Assembly (NCBI GenBank): GCA_017307785.1 | Contig: JAFKGI010000023.1 | Span: 54,818 to 118,817, forward strand | From: Vulcanimicrobiota bacterium | Lineage (GTDB): Bacteria > Vulcanimicrobiota > Xenobia > Xenobiales > JADMJV01 | Direction of reading: 5' to 3' | DNA: 64,000 nt | Part shown: positions 42,616 to 52,320 of the stretch, piece by piece | How positions within the stretch are numbered: the stretch's first letter is position 1 | Layout: each line of letters opens with the position of its first letter | Notes under the pieces: generated by a model | What the model saw: the letters and a program-made list of their open reading frames with translations, nothing else | The model's database searches: none | Told to the model about the DNA's origin: nothing | Made by a program: the position numbers and the translations under genes

Positions 42616-45600
42616 TTAGGGGCGTTCTCCACCCAGTTCACGAACCCGCTCCAGCAGCTCATTTACCTGTTCATTCAGTTCCATGTTGGCTTCTTCCAGC
42701 TCCTGGGAGTAGCGCTTGGACTCCTCGATCTGAGTCTGAAAGGACGATTCTTTCTGGCGCTCGGCCTTCAAGGCCGAAACCGCCTGGGCCAATTTGGCCC
42801 GGTAATCTTCCATCTTGCGGATGGCTTCCTGAGCGCCGCCCGGACGAGCACTGCGCATCAGTTCCTGTTTTTCCCGCTCGAGACGGCTGATCTGCTCGCG
42901 CGTCTTCTCGCGTTCCTGGTTAATAAAGCTTTCCAGGTCGGTCATCTGCTGCTCGGCTTCACCCAGGATGCTGGAGGAGAGTTCCAACTGCTCCTGGAGT
43001 TCCTGGTTCTGAGATTCCTGAGATTTGAGCTGGTTCTCTTGTTCGCTCACCTTCTGGCGCAGGTTCTCGACTTCCAGCTGAGACTGCATTTTCTGGAGGT
43101 CCAGTTGTTGGCGTAGCGACTCGCGTTCCAGCTGAGCCTGTTGCAGTTCGCTCTCCTGCAATTGAGAGCGCAAGGCCTGCTGCCGGTTGTGTTCCCGAAG
43201 TTTTTCGGACTGCTCGCTTTCGCTGTGGAGGCCGCTTTCCAGGCCTTCCAGTTCGTCCTGCACTTTGCGCAGCTCGCGCTCTAGATTGGAAATTTTCTGC
43301 CGCTGCTGCTCGGACTGTTTTTCCAGAGCTTCTTTCTGGCGGATTTCCGCTTCCAGCTCCTCCATCATGGCCTGAGCATCGAGTTTCGACTTGTGAGCGG
43401 TTTTGAGCTTTTCGGCTTGCTGTTCCTTCAGCTTGGCGGCCAGAACAGAAACGGCATGCTCCAGCTTGGCCACCCGCTCGTTCCGCGTCTCCAGTTCCTG
43501 GGACTGATTTTGATGCTGTTCTCTCAGCTCGCCGAGGCGCTGGTCCAGCGCCTCGTTCTCCAGTTCCAGACGAGCTTTGTGGGCTCTCAACTCGGCTTCG
43601 CTGGCTTCCAAGAGCTCGAATTCGCCGGCCAGCTCTTCCAATTCGACGGTGCGTTCGCTTAATTCGCCCTGGCGCTGCCCCAGTTGTTGCCGCAGATTCT
43701 CCAGTTCGCGAGCCAACGCCTCAGCCGCGGAGGCCTGGCGTTGATTCTCGCTCTCCAGCTGCTGCAACCAGGCCTCTTGCTGGGCCCCCGCCTCTCCGGC
43801 CAGCAGTCCCTGGCGTTCCAGCAGCAAGGTGTGTTGCTCCGCCAGGGCCGCCTGGCTTTCCACCGCGGCCAGCTTCTCTTGCAGTTGGAGCCGCTCGTCC
43901 TGCACTTCCTCGAGGTCGTGAAGCAGGTGCTGCAGCTCGGCCTGGGTGTCGGAAAGTTGTTCGCCGAGTCTGTGGACGTCGGCTTCTCGAGTCTGCAGAT
44001 TCTGGTCCGCCTGCAGGCGGCCGGCCTGCTGGCGCTTGTAGGCTTCTTTGAGTTCGTTGTATTTGCTGTGGACCAGCTTCAGCTTGGAAGCCGTCGTATT
44101 CAGCTCGCTCTCGGAACGGGCCAGGCGGGAACGTAGGTCTTCCCCCAGTTCCAGCTGAGTTTGATGTTGCTGGCCCAGGTCCTGATGAGCCTTCTCGAGA
44201 GTCTCATGCTGCTGGCCCAGATGCTGGTGGGCCTTCTCGAGGCTCTGATGCTGCTGGCGCAGAGTGCTCAGGCTCTCTTCGTGTTCCCCGGCCTGGCGCT
44301 GCGAGTTGAGCAGGGCGGTCTCGACCTGCTTGCTGTGGGCCCGCGACTGGTCGAGGTCCTCGTGCAGAGTGCTGACTTCTTCAAAAAGGCTCTCGCGCTC
44401 GTCCTGGAGCAAGCCGACTTCTTCTTGCAGCTTGTCGACGTGAGCCAGTTTCTCGCTCAGCAGCCGCTCCAGCTCGTTGCGGCTCTGCTGATGAGCCTCG
44501 AGTCGGGCCTCGAAATCCAAGGTCTGGCGTGCCAGGCTCTGCAGTTCACCGAGCAGATCCTGACTGCGCAGTTCGCTTTCCAGGTGGCGCAGTTGAGCCT
44601 GGTCCAGATGCTCTTCCAACTGCTGGAAGGCCGGCTCGTGGCCTTGCAGACGCTGCTGCAAATCGCTCAAGTCCTGGCTGAGCGCCTGTTTTTCCTGGGT
44701 CAGCCGTTGCAGGCCCTCCCGATGGATTCCCAGGGCTTCTTTGGCTTTGACGAGCTTCTCTTGCTGCTGGCCGATGACTCGCTGGAACTGATCCGTTCGT
44801 TTGTCGGAAAGCTGACTCTGGTCTTGCAGCTGCTGCTGCAGTTCGGCCAGCTGGCGCTGCATGCCCAGCTGAGCCTTCTGCTCCTGGCTGAAGCGCCCCT
44901 CGAGTTCTTCTAGGCGCGAGACGTTGCTGGCCAGCTCCTCTTCCAGCGTATGGACGTAATCCTGAGCCTGTTGGCGTCCCGACTGCTCTCGGTCGAGCTG
45001 CCCGCGCAGCTGGGCCAGCTGGGTCTGGTAGTTTTCCAGCTGGCGTTGCTGGCGATCGAGTTGTTCCTCCAGCTGGGCGGTCTGCTGGCCCAGTTGTTGA
45101 AGGTCACGGGCCAGGCCGTTCTCGCGCTGGTGTGAGTGTAGAAAGCGCTCTTCGGTGGCCGCCAGGTCGCGCTCCAGTTTGGCCAGGGCTTCGACCAGCC
45201 AGGGCTGAGCCTGCGCGCGCGCCTCCAGCAGCTGCAGCCTGGCGACTTCCAGCTGATGAGTCTGGGCTTCGGTGAGCGCCTGCTGGGCCAGCAACTGGCT
45301 TTCCAGTTGACGGCGCACCGCTTGCTGCTTTTCTTCCTGATGGAGTCTTTGCTCTAGCTCGGCGGCGTAGCGGCCGATTTCGACCAGCTCGTGCTGGCGG
45401 TCGACCTCCCCGCGATGGGCCACGTGGACGGCTTGCTCGAGCCCCCAGCTGGCCTGCTGGCTCCACTCCACCACCAGCTGCAGGCTGGAGCGTTCGGTTT
45501 CCAGCTGGTCGATGTGCAGCTGGGCTTCATACAGCTGAGAGCGCAGCTTTTCCAGATCGCTCTGACTGCGCTGGGACTGGTGCTCGAAATGCAGTCGCGC

Positions 45601-47151
45601 CTCGTCGAGCTGGGAGCGCAGCCGCTCGAGGTCGCTGTGGTCGCGTTCAGACTGGTCCCGGAAGCGGAGCTGCGTGTCCTCAAGCTCGGAGCGTACTCGT
45701 TGCAGGTCGCCCTGATCCAGCTGGGATTGCTGCTCGAAACGCAATTGGGCGTTGTAGAACTGGGCTCGAACCTGTTCGAGGTCGCGCTCGGACTGGCGCT
45801 CGAAGCGCTCCAGCTGGCGCTCCAGCTCCATGCCCGCCTGTTGACTGAAGGCGCCCTGCTGAACCAGAGCCAGGCGTCGTTCCTGTTCCAGGGCCAGCTC
45901 GGCGCGGGTGTCTTCCAGTTCGCGCAGCGAGGTCTGCAGGCGGCTCTGCAAGTCGTTCGCAGCGACCTGCCCTGCCTGCTCCACCTGAGCCAGTTGCTGG
46001 GAAAGCTGGAGACGCTGCTGCTCCGCCAAATCCAGCGCCAGCTCCAGGCGCGAGAGTGCTTCCCAAGAGACGTCCTGGACCTTTTGCTGCTGGTGGGTCA
46101 GCTGCGTGAGCTGGTTTTGAACCTCCAGCTGCTGGGTGAGCCGCTCTTCCAGCAATCCCACCGCCTGCTGGCTCCAGTGATTGCGCTGGCTCTGTTCCTG
46201 CAGAATCTCGTCCCAGCGTTGCTGCCAGGCCTGCAGCTTATTCTCGGCCTGACGCAGTCCGCCCACCAGGCGGACGCGCTCGGCATCATTGCCGCCCAGC
46301 CAGAGTTCCAGGGCTTCGACGGCGCTCTGCATCCAGGACTGGAGCTGGGCGGACTCGTTTCTCTCGCTTTGCAGTTCACTGAGGAGCTCGGCTCGCTCTT
46401 GCTGCCAGCGGTTCTCGGACTCGTGAGCCTGATGCTGGGAGTTGCGCAATTCGCTCTGGAGTTTGTCCAGGTCGCGCTGCAGATTGCTCAGCAGGTTGCG
46501 ATGTTCTACACGCTCCTGCTCGAGAATCTCGAGTCCTCCGGCAGCTTCTACGTGTTGGCTGCGTAAATCTTCGATCTCCTGTTGGCGAAGCTGGAGTAGC
46601 GACTCGTACTCGTGAACCAGCTCCTGATTCTCCAGCAGAGCTCTTTCCAGTTCTTCCAGTTCAGCCCGCTGCGGGCGGTCTCGAAGTTCACTCTGCAGGT
46701 TGCCCAGACGAGATTCCAGGTGAAAGCCGCGCTGTTCGACTTCTTCCAACTGCTGGCGCAGCAGGCTGACCTGATCACCGTCTTCCGTCGCCGAACTCAG
46801 TTGTTGGCGAAGCTGAGCCAGTTGGGCTTCGTAGTGGTCGGACTGCTCCCGAGCCTGCTGGCTATTGAGCTCCAGTTCGCTCTGCAGAGCTTCCAGGCGG
46901 CTGGTCTGTTGGAGAAAATCCTGACGGAGCTTTTCGTCGCCTCGGGAGGTCTTCTCCAGGCGCAATTGCAGCACTTTGGCTTGCTTGGAGCGCTGTACGG
47001 CCAGTTGCTGAAGTTGCAGGGCCGTTTTCTTGTACTTCAGAGCCAGGGCTTGCGTTTGCGCTAAACGGGTCTTGAGTTGCGCGAGAATGAGCCTGGCATC
47101 TCCACTCGTCCCCGCTTTGCGCGTGGTGACGGTCTCGGCCGGGTCGCTCAA
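42616..47151 (-). CDS. Giant coiled-coil protein, 1511 residues
   Basis: Almost the whole length is heptad-patterned and Gln/Glu/Leu/Arg-rich, with no signal peptide, membrane segment or enzymatic motif. A short N-terminal block, ALKYKKTALQLQQL (~38-51), matches one in the upstream gene. Residues 457-556 are four consecutive 25-residue repeats (consensus DLExxRSQLxxAxLxFxxQS); a 14-residue repeat around LEKAHQ.LGQQH recurs later. A fully extended coiled coil of this length would be roughly 0.2 micrometres. It could be a cytoskeletal filament, a tether or a ruler. Its ATG overlaps the stop of the upstream coiled-coil gene (ATGA). It is not SMC-like: no ATPase heads. Confidence 0.88.
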   Translation of the reverse strand: MSDPAETVTTRKAGTSGDARLILAQLKTRLAQTQALALKYKKTALQLQQLAVQRSKQAKVLQLRLEKTSRGDEKLRQDFLQQTSRLEALQSELELNSQQAREQSDHYEAQLAQLRQQLSSATEDGDQVSLLRQQLEEVEQRGFHLESRLGNLQSELRDRPQRAELEELERALLENQELVHEYESLLQLRQQEIEDLRSQHVEAAGGLEILEQERVEHRNLLSNLQRDLDKLQSELRNSQHQAHESENRWQQERAELLSELQSERNESAQLQSWMQSAVEALELWLGGNDAERVRLVGGLRQAENKLQAWQQRWDEILQEQSQRNHWSQQAVGLLEERLTQQLEVQNQLTQLTHQQQKVQDVSWEALSRLELALDLAEQQRLQLSQQLAQVEQAGQVAANDLQSRLQTSLRELEDTRAELALEQERRLALVQQGAFSQQAGMELERQLERFERQSERDLEQVRAQFYNAQLRFEQQSQLDQGDLQRVRSELEDTQLRFRDQSERDHSDLERLRSQLDEARLHFEHQSQRSQSDLEKLRSQLYEAQLHIDQLETERSSLQLVVEWSQQASWGLEQAVHVAHRGEVDRQHELVEIGRYAAELEQRLHQEEKQQAVRRQLESQLLAQQALTEAQTHQLEVARLQLLEARAQAQPWLVEALAKLERDLAATEERFLHSHQRENGLARDLQQLGQQTAQLEEQLDRQQRQLENYQTQLAQLRGQLDREQSGRQQAQDYVHTLEEELASNVSRLEELEGRFSQEQKAQLGMQRQLAELQQQLQDQSQLSDKRTDQFQRVIGQQQEKLVKAKEALGIHREGLQRLTQEKQALSQDLSDLQQRLQGHEPAFQQLEEHLDQAQLRHLESELRSQDLLGELQSLARQTLDFEARLEAHQQSRNELERLLSEKLAHVDKLQEEVGLLQDERESLFEEVSTLHEDLDQSRAHSKQVETALLNSQRQAGEHEESLSTLRQQHQSLEKAHQHLGQQHETLEKAHQDLGQQHQTQLELGEDLRSRLARSESELNTTASKLKLVHSKYNELKEAYKRQQAGRLQADQNLQTREADVHRLGEQLSDTQAELQHLLHDLEEVQDERLQLQEKLAAVESQAALAEQHTLLLERQGLLAGEAGAQQEAWLQQLESENQRQASAAEALARELENLRQQLGQRQGELSERTVELEELAGEFELLEASEAELRAHKARLELENEALDQRLGELREQHQNQSQELETRNERVAKLEHAVSVLAAKLKEQQAEKLKTAHKSKLDAQAMMEELEAEIRQKEALEKQSEQQRQKISNLERELRKVQDELEGLESGLHSESEQSEKLREHNRQQALRSQLQESELQQAQLERESLRQQLDLQKMQSQLEVENLRQKVSEQENQLKSQESQNQELQEQLELSSSILGEAEQQMTDLESFINQEREKTREQISRLEREKQELMRSARPGGAQEAIRKMEDYRAKLAQAVSALKAERQKESSFQTQIEESKRYSQELEEANMELNEQVNELLERVRELGGERP

Positions 47152-49271
47152 GACTTACTCTTTCTGCGCCGGGGCGGCTCCGACTCTCCCTCTAGTTCGC
47201 GTATGCGTTGCTCCAGTTGATTGACTTGCTCCAGGGCGTCCGCAAGTTCTCGCTGCAGGATGGAGGCCTTGGCTTCGGAGCGGGCCCGCTTGGTTTCCAG
47301 CGGTTCCATCTGGTTGTGAGCTTCCAGCAGACGGGCGCGCGTTTCTACCAGATCCTTTTCGGTCTGGGTCGCTTTTTTCTCCAGGCGAGTCAGCTTCTTC
47401 TGGAACTCCGGCGAAGACTCGTCGGTCTCGGCCTGCTTTTCCTTGAGCCGGGCCCGCGTGTCCTGAAGATCGGTCTGATGCTGCTTGAGTTCCAAATTGA
47501 GCGAATCGATTCGCTCTTTGTGCTCATCGAGATCGTCGCGCAGATGCTGATTGATCTCGTCTTTGATTTCCAGCTGCTCGGTCAGGTCATCCTGTTTGCT
47601 GCGCGCGTACTGAAGGTCGCGTTCCACCCTATCTTTTTGCTCGCCCAAGGTTTTGAGCTCGTCTTGCAGGCTGTCGACCGTTTCTTTGAGCTGGGCCGTG
47701 CCCAGCAGTTCTTCCGCGCTTCGTCCGTTGGACTTCTGGGTGAGCGCTTCGAAGCGCACTTCTTGAGCTTCCAGTTGCTCGAGCAGCAGCGCGTGCTCCT
47801 CGTCTCGCTCGCGTAGCATCTCCTGAAACTGGGCGACCTGCTCGCGCAATTCATCCAGCACCGCGTTGTCGGTGGAATGCAGTCGCAGTTGATCGTAGTC
47901 GCTACGATGCTGCTTGAGGTCTTTTTGCAGGCCTTCGATTTGCTCTTGCAGGCTGGTGACCAGCTTGCTGTCCGACTCCGCGTCCTCTTTGAGAAGGCGC
48001 AGTTCTTCCAGCTCCAGCTGTTGCTCGCTCTGGGAATCGGTTTGATCTTGGGAGGCCTGCTTTTGCTTTTCCAGCTCTTCCAGCAGTTGCTCGATGCGCT
48101 GGTCGCGGGCGTGCAGGTCGATTTCTAACTCCACCAGCAGAGCGTTGCTGGTATCCAGGTCGGCCTGGACGCGAGCCAGTTCCCCTTGCTGCTGTTCCGC
48201 TCCGCCCGCCTTGGCGCGGGCCTGCTCCAACTCTTTTTCCAGGTTCCTGCGGGTCAGGGTCGATTGCTGCAGGTCGGCTTCCAGCTCGAGCAGACGGGTT
48301 TGCAGGTTGTCAAAGTCGATGACGGCCTGCTCGTCTTCCTCTTGAAGAGCTTCGTGCTCGTACTTCAGCTCCTCGATCTTGGCCAGCAATTGCTCCTCGG
48401 AGAGCTGGAGGTGCTCATACTGTTGCTGAAGCTGTAAATATTGACTGTCGCGCTTCTCGCCCTCGCGCTTGAGCAGGGCGATTTCTTCCAGGCTCTGATG
48501 GAGTTGCTCGGCCACCTGGAGAGATTCGTCTTGTTGAGCGGCGGCCGCCTGGACCGCTTCGCGAGAGGAAAGTTCTAAAGAACGCAGCCGCTCGTCGCGG
48601 TCGTTGAGCTCCTCATGGAGGAAATCCAGGTCGCTTTTGGTCTGCTCCAGGCGGGCCCGCAGCCCCTCGATTTCCCGCTGATCCGGCTCCTGTTGAGCCA
48701 CGGCGCGACCCAGTTGCGTTTGCAACTCGCCCAGGTCGGTCTGCAGCGCGTCGCGCTCCACCACCAGCTGATCGGCTTCCATCTGGGCGGCATCCAGCTC
48801 GGCTCGAACTCCGTCACGGTCGGCCACCACCAGATAGTACTGAGTCTGGAGATTTTCCAGTTCGGTGCGCAGACGGCGCAAGCTGGCTTCGGCCACGTCG
48901 CTCTGGCTGCGAGCTTCGGAGAGCAGCCGGTCTTGCTCGGCGACTCGGGCGCGTAGACCCTCGTCTGCCTCGCCGCCCTGGGCCAACTGGGCCTTGAGTT
49001 TTTCGTTCTGAAGTCGGGTCTTTTTGACCAGCAGGGTCAACTGGGCGGCGTGGGCCTTGTATTTGAGCGCGACCTTATTGGCCAGCAGCACTCGCTTTTT
49101 CAGTTCCAGGAGGACCGCGTTGCCCTTGGGCGCCGCCGGGGCCTCGCCGGCCGCCTTTTGCTGAGCTCGGGCGGCCTGGAGGGCCTTGAGTCGTTGCGCG
49201 TCGGCAGCAGAAACAGGACTGCCCGCGGGGCGGTCAGCCCTGACCTCTTTCTTGCCAGTTCCCTCAGACAC
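47148..49271 (-). CDS. Large coiled-coil protein, 707 residues
   Basis: First gene of the three-gene operon. A disordered N-terminus (~1-50, Ala/Lys-rich) is followed by ANKVALKYKAHAAQL, shared with the downstream paralogue, then continuous heptads to about residue 690 and a basic end, PPRRRKSKS. No export signal, so it is cytoplasmic. The GTG at 49271 is the chosen start because the shared N-terminal block follows at normal distance. Together with the 1511-residue protein it may form hetero-filaments. A basic tail might bind DNA or membrane phospholipids. No family assignment beyond coiled coil. Confidence 0.85.
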   Translation of the reverse strand: MSEGTGKKEVRADRPAGSPVSAADAQRLKALQAARAQQKAAGEAPAAPKGNAVLLELKKRVLLANKVALKYKAHAAQLTLLVKKTRLQNEKLKAQLAQGGEADEGLRARVAEQDRLLSEARSQSDVAEASLRRLRTELENLQTQYYLVVADRDGVRAELDAAQMEADQLVVERDALQTDLGELQTQLGRAVAQQEPDQREIEGLRARLEQTKSDLDFLHEELNDRDERLRSLELSSREAVQAAAAQQDESLQVAEQLHQSLEEIALLKREGEKRDSQYLQLQQQYEHLQLSEEQLLAKIEELKYEHEALQEEDEQAVIDFDNLQTRLLELEADLQQSTLTRRNLEKELEQARAKAGGAEQQQGELARVQADLDTSNALLVELEIDLHARDQRIEQLLEELEKQKQASQDQTDSQSEQQLELEELRLLKEDAESDSKLVTSLQEQIEGLQKDLKQHRSDYDQLRLHSTDNAVLDELREQVAQFQEMLRERDEEHALLLEQLEAQEVRFEALTQKSNGRSAEELLGTAQLKETVDSLQDELKTLGEQKDRVERDLQYARSKQDDLTEQLEIKDEINQHLRDDLDEHKERIDSLNLELKQHQTDLQDTRARLKEKQAETDESSPEFQKKLTRLEKKATQTEKDLVETRARLLEAHNQMEPLETKRARSEAKASILQRELADALEQVNQLEQRIRELEGESEPPRRRKSKS

Positions 49272-49293
49272 TCGTCTTGATCAAACTTCCTTC

Positions 49294-49314
49294 GCCCCGG
49301 GCCGACAGGCCGGG
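49294..49314 (-). other. GC hairpin upstream of the coiled-coil operon
   Basis: Arms CCCCGG and CCGGGG around a 9-base loop, between the YgfK-like stop and the coiled-coil start. It might end the upstream transcript or lie in the operon leader. No T tract. Confidence 0.35.
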
Positions 49315-49372
49315 GACAGATCAAACCATGTTCGTATGAGTGTTTGGGTGTCCTGCGGTCCGACAGGAAATG

Positions 49373-51460
49373 TTATGCCGGAGCCTGGAGAAAGCGAACG
49401 TTGACGAAATTGACACGGTTGCCGTTCAAGACACCCTCGAGACATTTTTCCATCCAGAAGTAGTATTTCATGTCGAGCACGTGGCCATTGTTGCCAGGCT
49501 CCACGATGAGCGTTTTTAGGGGGTGGGCCGGTTTCCTTCGATCCAGCGTGACTTCCAGCACATGATCGGTAAAATGAGCCTGATTCTGGGCCCGTTCTAC
49601 TTCCAGGTAATACTGGCGGCCCCGGAAGCGCCCCCAGAGACGGTCCTTGTCCTCGGACCGTTCCGCATAGAAACCGTCTCGGTCGGCGTGATGCTGGAAG
49701 GTCTCCATGGTGCCGAAGAATTTCGGCTTCTGGGCAAAAGGCCCGCCTTCTTCCGGGCAATAGGTGTCGCAGTTACCGCATTCATTGCAGAAATCGGCGT
49801 AAACCGCCCACTGCTCGCTCTTTTTGACCCGGATCGAGAACGACTCCTCGGGCAGCACTTGCTTGCCCACGATCTTAAAGTTGCGAGCTTCCACCTCCAA
49901 CGGTTCCACTTCGTAGCTGAAGTTGGCATCGTTGGGACAAACCGGCACGCACTTCCCGCATGCGATGCAGTCGAGCAAATAGAGCGCCGACCCGATCTTT
50001 TTGGGAACGGCCGTGTTCTTGTCGAGGCGGTAGCGCGGATTGGTTCGCGCTTTCTGGGCGTATTCGTGGGTATTCAGGATGCTGGTGTCGGAAACCCAGT
50101 CCTGCCACATTTGGCGCGCTTCGCCGGCCTGCTGGGGATTCTCCGCGCAGAACCTTTCCAGGCTGGCCCGGCTGGGCTCGGCCTGCCAGCAACCCTGCGG
50201 CCGGGCTTGTTCGGAAAGTCCATAGGCTTTCAGCACCCACTCCTCCACGTTGGCTGCTCCCACCGCCTCCATCTTTTCTTCCAGATGATTCAGATAGGTG
50301 ACGCTGCGAGCGTATCCGCGAGTTTTGAGCAGATCCGTGCACACCGTGATGGGCGTCAGTCCCAGAGCCATCGCGTCCGGGAAGTTCTCTCGGTCGATGC
50401 CGGCGGCGAAGGTAATGGGGAAGCGGTTGCCCACCCGTTTGCGCCATTCTTCCACCAGAGTCATGGCGATGACGTGCAGCGGAGGGCCGCTCATATACAT
50501 CGTTTCGTCGCTGAAAAACTTCTGCTGATTAACCAGCTCCAGGGTGTTGGAAAATTTGACTCCGACCTGCAGTCCGCGTTCCTTGGCCAGTGGCTCCAGA
50601 CGCTCCACGATGGCGACCGCTTCGTCGAGGGTCAGCGAGAGATCCCAGGCCTTCGGATTGACCTGCAGATTTTTGTAGCCCATCTGATCGTGGAGCAGCG
50701 ATTCCAGATAAGGTCGGTCCAGCTGGGTGGGATTGAGCTTGATGATGGTGTTGACGCCCACTTCGGTGAGCAGGTAGCGACAGATGGATTCGATTTCTTC
50801 CTTGGGACAGCCGTGAAAGGTGGAGAGGGTAATGCTGTTGACGATCTTGTTGCGGAACGGAATGTCTCGGAAGCGACGATACTCCTCGGGGACCTCCTCT
50901 TTGAGGCGCTCGATGGTGGCGCTGGCGTCGATGGTGGCGTCGATAAAGCCGCGCACGGCCGGCGAGCTGATGCCCTTCAAGTCATAGCCGACCGAGAGGT
51001 CAAAAATCGTGTCTCCCGCCCTGGCCTTGTCGGCGCCAAAACCCAGCACGTCCTCGTGCAGCAGAATGTCGATGATCATGGACGAGGCCACGTATTCGAC
51101 CAGCGATTGGGGGATGCGCAGTTCCTGAGACCACTCCACGTTGTAGCCGAGGTTGCCCGCGTAGATACAGGGGCGGGGCAGCTTCAGTTCGTCCATGATC
51201 TGGACGGTCTTGAGCTCGACGATGCGGCATCCGCCCAGCCACGAGAGAACGATATTTTGAATTAGCTGGTCTTGAGGGCCGGCAGCGGGACCGAGCGCGG
51301 TGGCGGCCGGGCGACCGTGAAACTGCACCGCCAGGTCGCGGCCGGGCGCAGGTTTCCAGAACTTGTTGAGGGGCAGGTCGTAGATCTGCCCTTGCAGCTC
51401 CAGTTCCCGGAAGATCCGCTTCAAATGCAGCCCTAGGGAAAGGGGATAGAGTTCCGCCAC
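49373..51460 (-). CDS. YgfK-like iron-sulfur oxidoreductase lacking the FAD/NADPH module
   Basis: 695 residues from the GTG at 51460 with GGGAGG six bases upstream; the longer frame runs into the sodA terminator hairpin. Residues ~1-430 match the dihydroorotate-dehydrogenase-like N-terminus of E. coli YgfK (GPAAGPQDQLIQNIV, VELKTVQIMDELKL, VNSITLSTFHGCPKEEI, VKFSNTLELVN, YMSGPPLHV, TDLLKTRGYAR). Residues ~490-600 match its C-terminal 4Fe-4S part (CIACGKCVPVCPNDAN, FCNECGNCDTYCPEEGG). The intervening GltD-like FAD/NADPH domain of the ~1030-residue E. coli protein is absent and replaced by a short linker. A separate reductase partner is therefore implied. Substrate unknown. Confidence 0.8.
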   Translation of the reverse strand: MAELYPLSLGLHLKRIFRELELQGQIYDLPLNKFWKPAPGRDLAVQFHGRPAATALGPAAGPQDQLIQNIVLSWLGGCRIVELKTVQIMDELKLPRPCIYAGNLGYNVEWSQELRIPQSLVEYVASSMIIDILLHEDVLGFGADKARAGDTIFDLSVGYDLKGISSPAVRGFIDATIDASATIERLKEEVPEEYRRFRDIPFRNKIVNSITLSTFHGCPKEEIESICRYLLTEVGVNTIIKLNPTQLDRPYLESLLHDQMGYKNLQVNPKAWDLSLTLDEAVAIVERLEPLAKERGLQVGVKFSNTLELVNQQKFFSDETMYMSGPPLHVIAMTLVEEWRKRVGNRFPITFAAGIDRENFPDAMALGLTPITVCTDLLKTRGYARSVTYLNHLEEKMEAVGAANVEEWVLKAYGLSEQARPQGCWQAEPSRASLERFCAENPQQAGEARQMWQDWVSDTSILNTHEYAQKARTNPRYRLDKNTAVPKKIGSALYLLDCIACGKCVPVCPNDANFSYEVEPLEVEARNFKIVGKQVLPEESFSIRVKKSEQWAVYADFCNECGNCDTYCPEEGGPFAQKPKFFGTMETFQHHADRDGFYAERSEDKDRLWGRFRGRQYYLEVERAQNQAHFTDHVLEVTLDRRKPAHPLKTLIVEPGNNGHVLDMKYYFWMEKCLEGVLNGNRVNFVNVRFLQAPA

Positions 51461-51481
51461 GTCGGCCTCCCGGTGCTCAAT

Positions 51482-51549
51482 AAACAAAAAGACGTTCGGC
51501 GGTCCGAGCGTCTTTAGCAATCGGGGAGAGAGGTTTCCCTCTCTCCCCG
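51482..51549 (-). terminator. Two successive hairpins ending sodA transcription
   Basis: First, a perfect 12-bp stem CGGGGAGAGAGG/CCTCTCTCCCCG at 51522-51549, 10 bases after the sodA stop. Then a 12-bp stem with one mismatch (AAAGACGCTCGG/CCGAACGTCTTT) at about 51486-51513, followed on the minus strand by TTTTTGTTT. The second is a textbook intrinsic terminator. Confidence 0.88.
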
Positions 51550-51558
51550 TCTCTCCGT

Positions 51559-52179
<621 letters not shown>

Positions 52180-52207
52180 TTTAGGTACGTTCCTCCAAGT
52201 GAAGAGC

Positions 52208-52299
52208 TGTATAGGATTTCCCGTTCGCCCCCCCGCCACAATTCCCCCTGCCTGTCCGCTTGTTCGAACGATCCGGACAAAGACGACCGCGGCGGTCGT
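52208..52299 (-). promoter_or_regulatory. sodA upstream region with -10-like box and palindrome
   Basis: On the minus strand TATACA (52208-52213) lies 29 bases before the sodA start. A near-perfect palindrome ACGACCGC-G-GCGGTCGT is at 52283-52299. A -35 match is not clear. The palindrome may be an operator; its regulator is unknown. Confidence 0.35.
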
Positions 52300-52320
52300 G
52301 GGCGCATTGCCGCGCCGCAC

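Noticed and set aside
42616..49271. SMC- or RecN-like ATPase interpretation of the coiled-coil genes
   Set aside because: No Walker A, Walker B or ABC signature at either end of either protein.
51461..51520. N-terminal extension of the YgfK-like gene
   Set aside because: Those codons are the sodA terminator hairpin and T tract; GTG 51460 has a strong ribosome-binding site.
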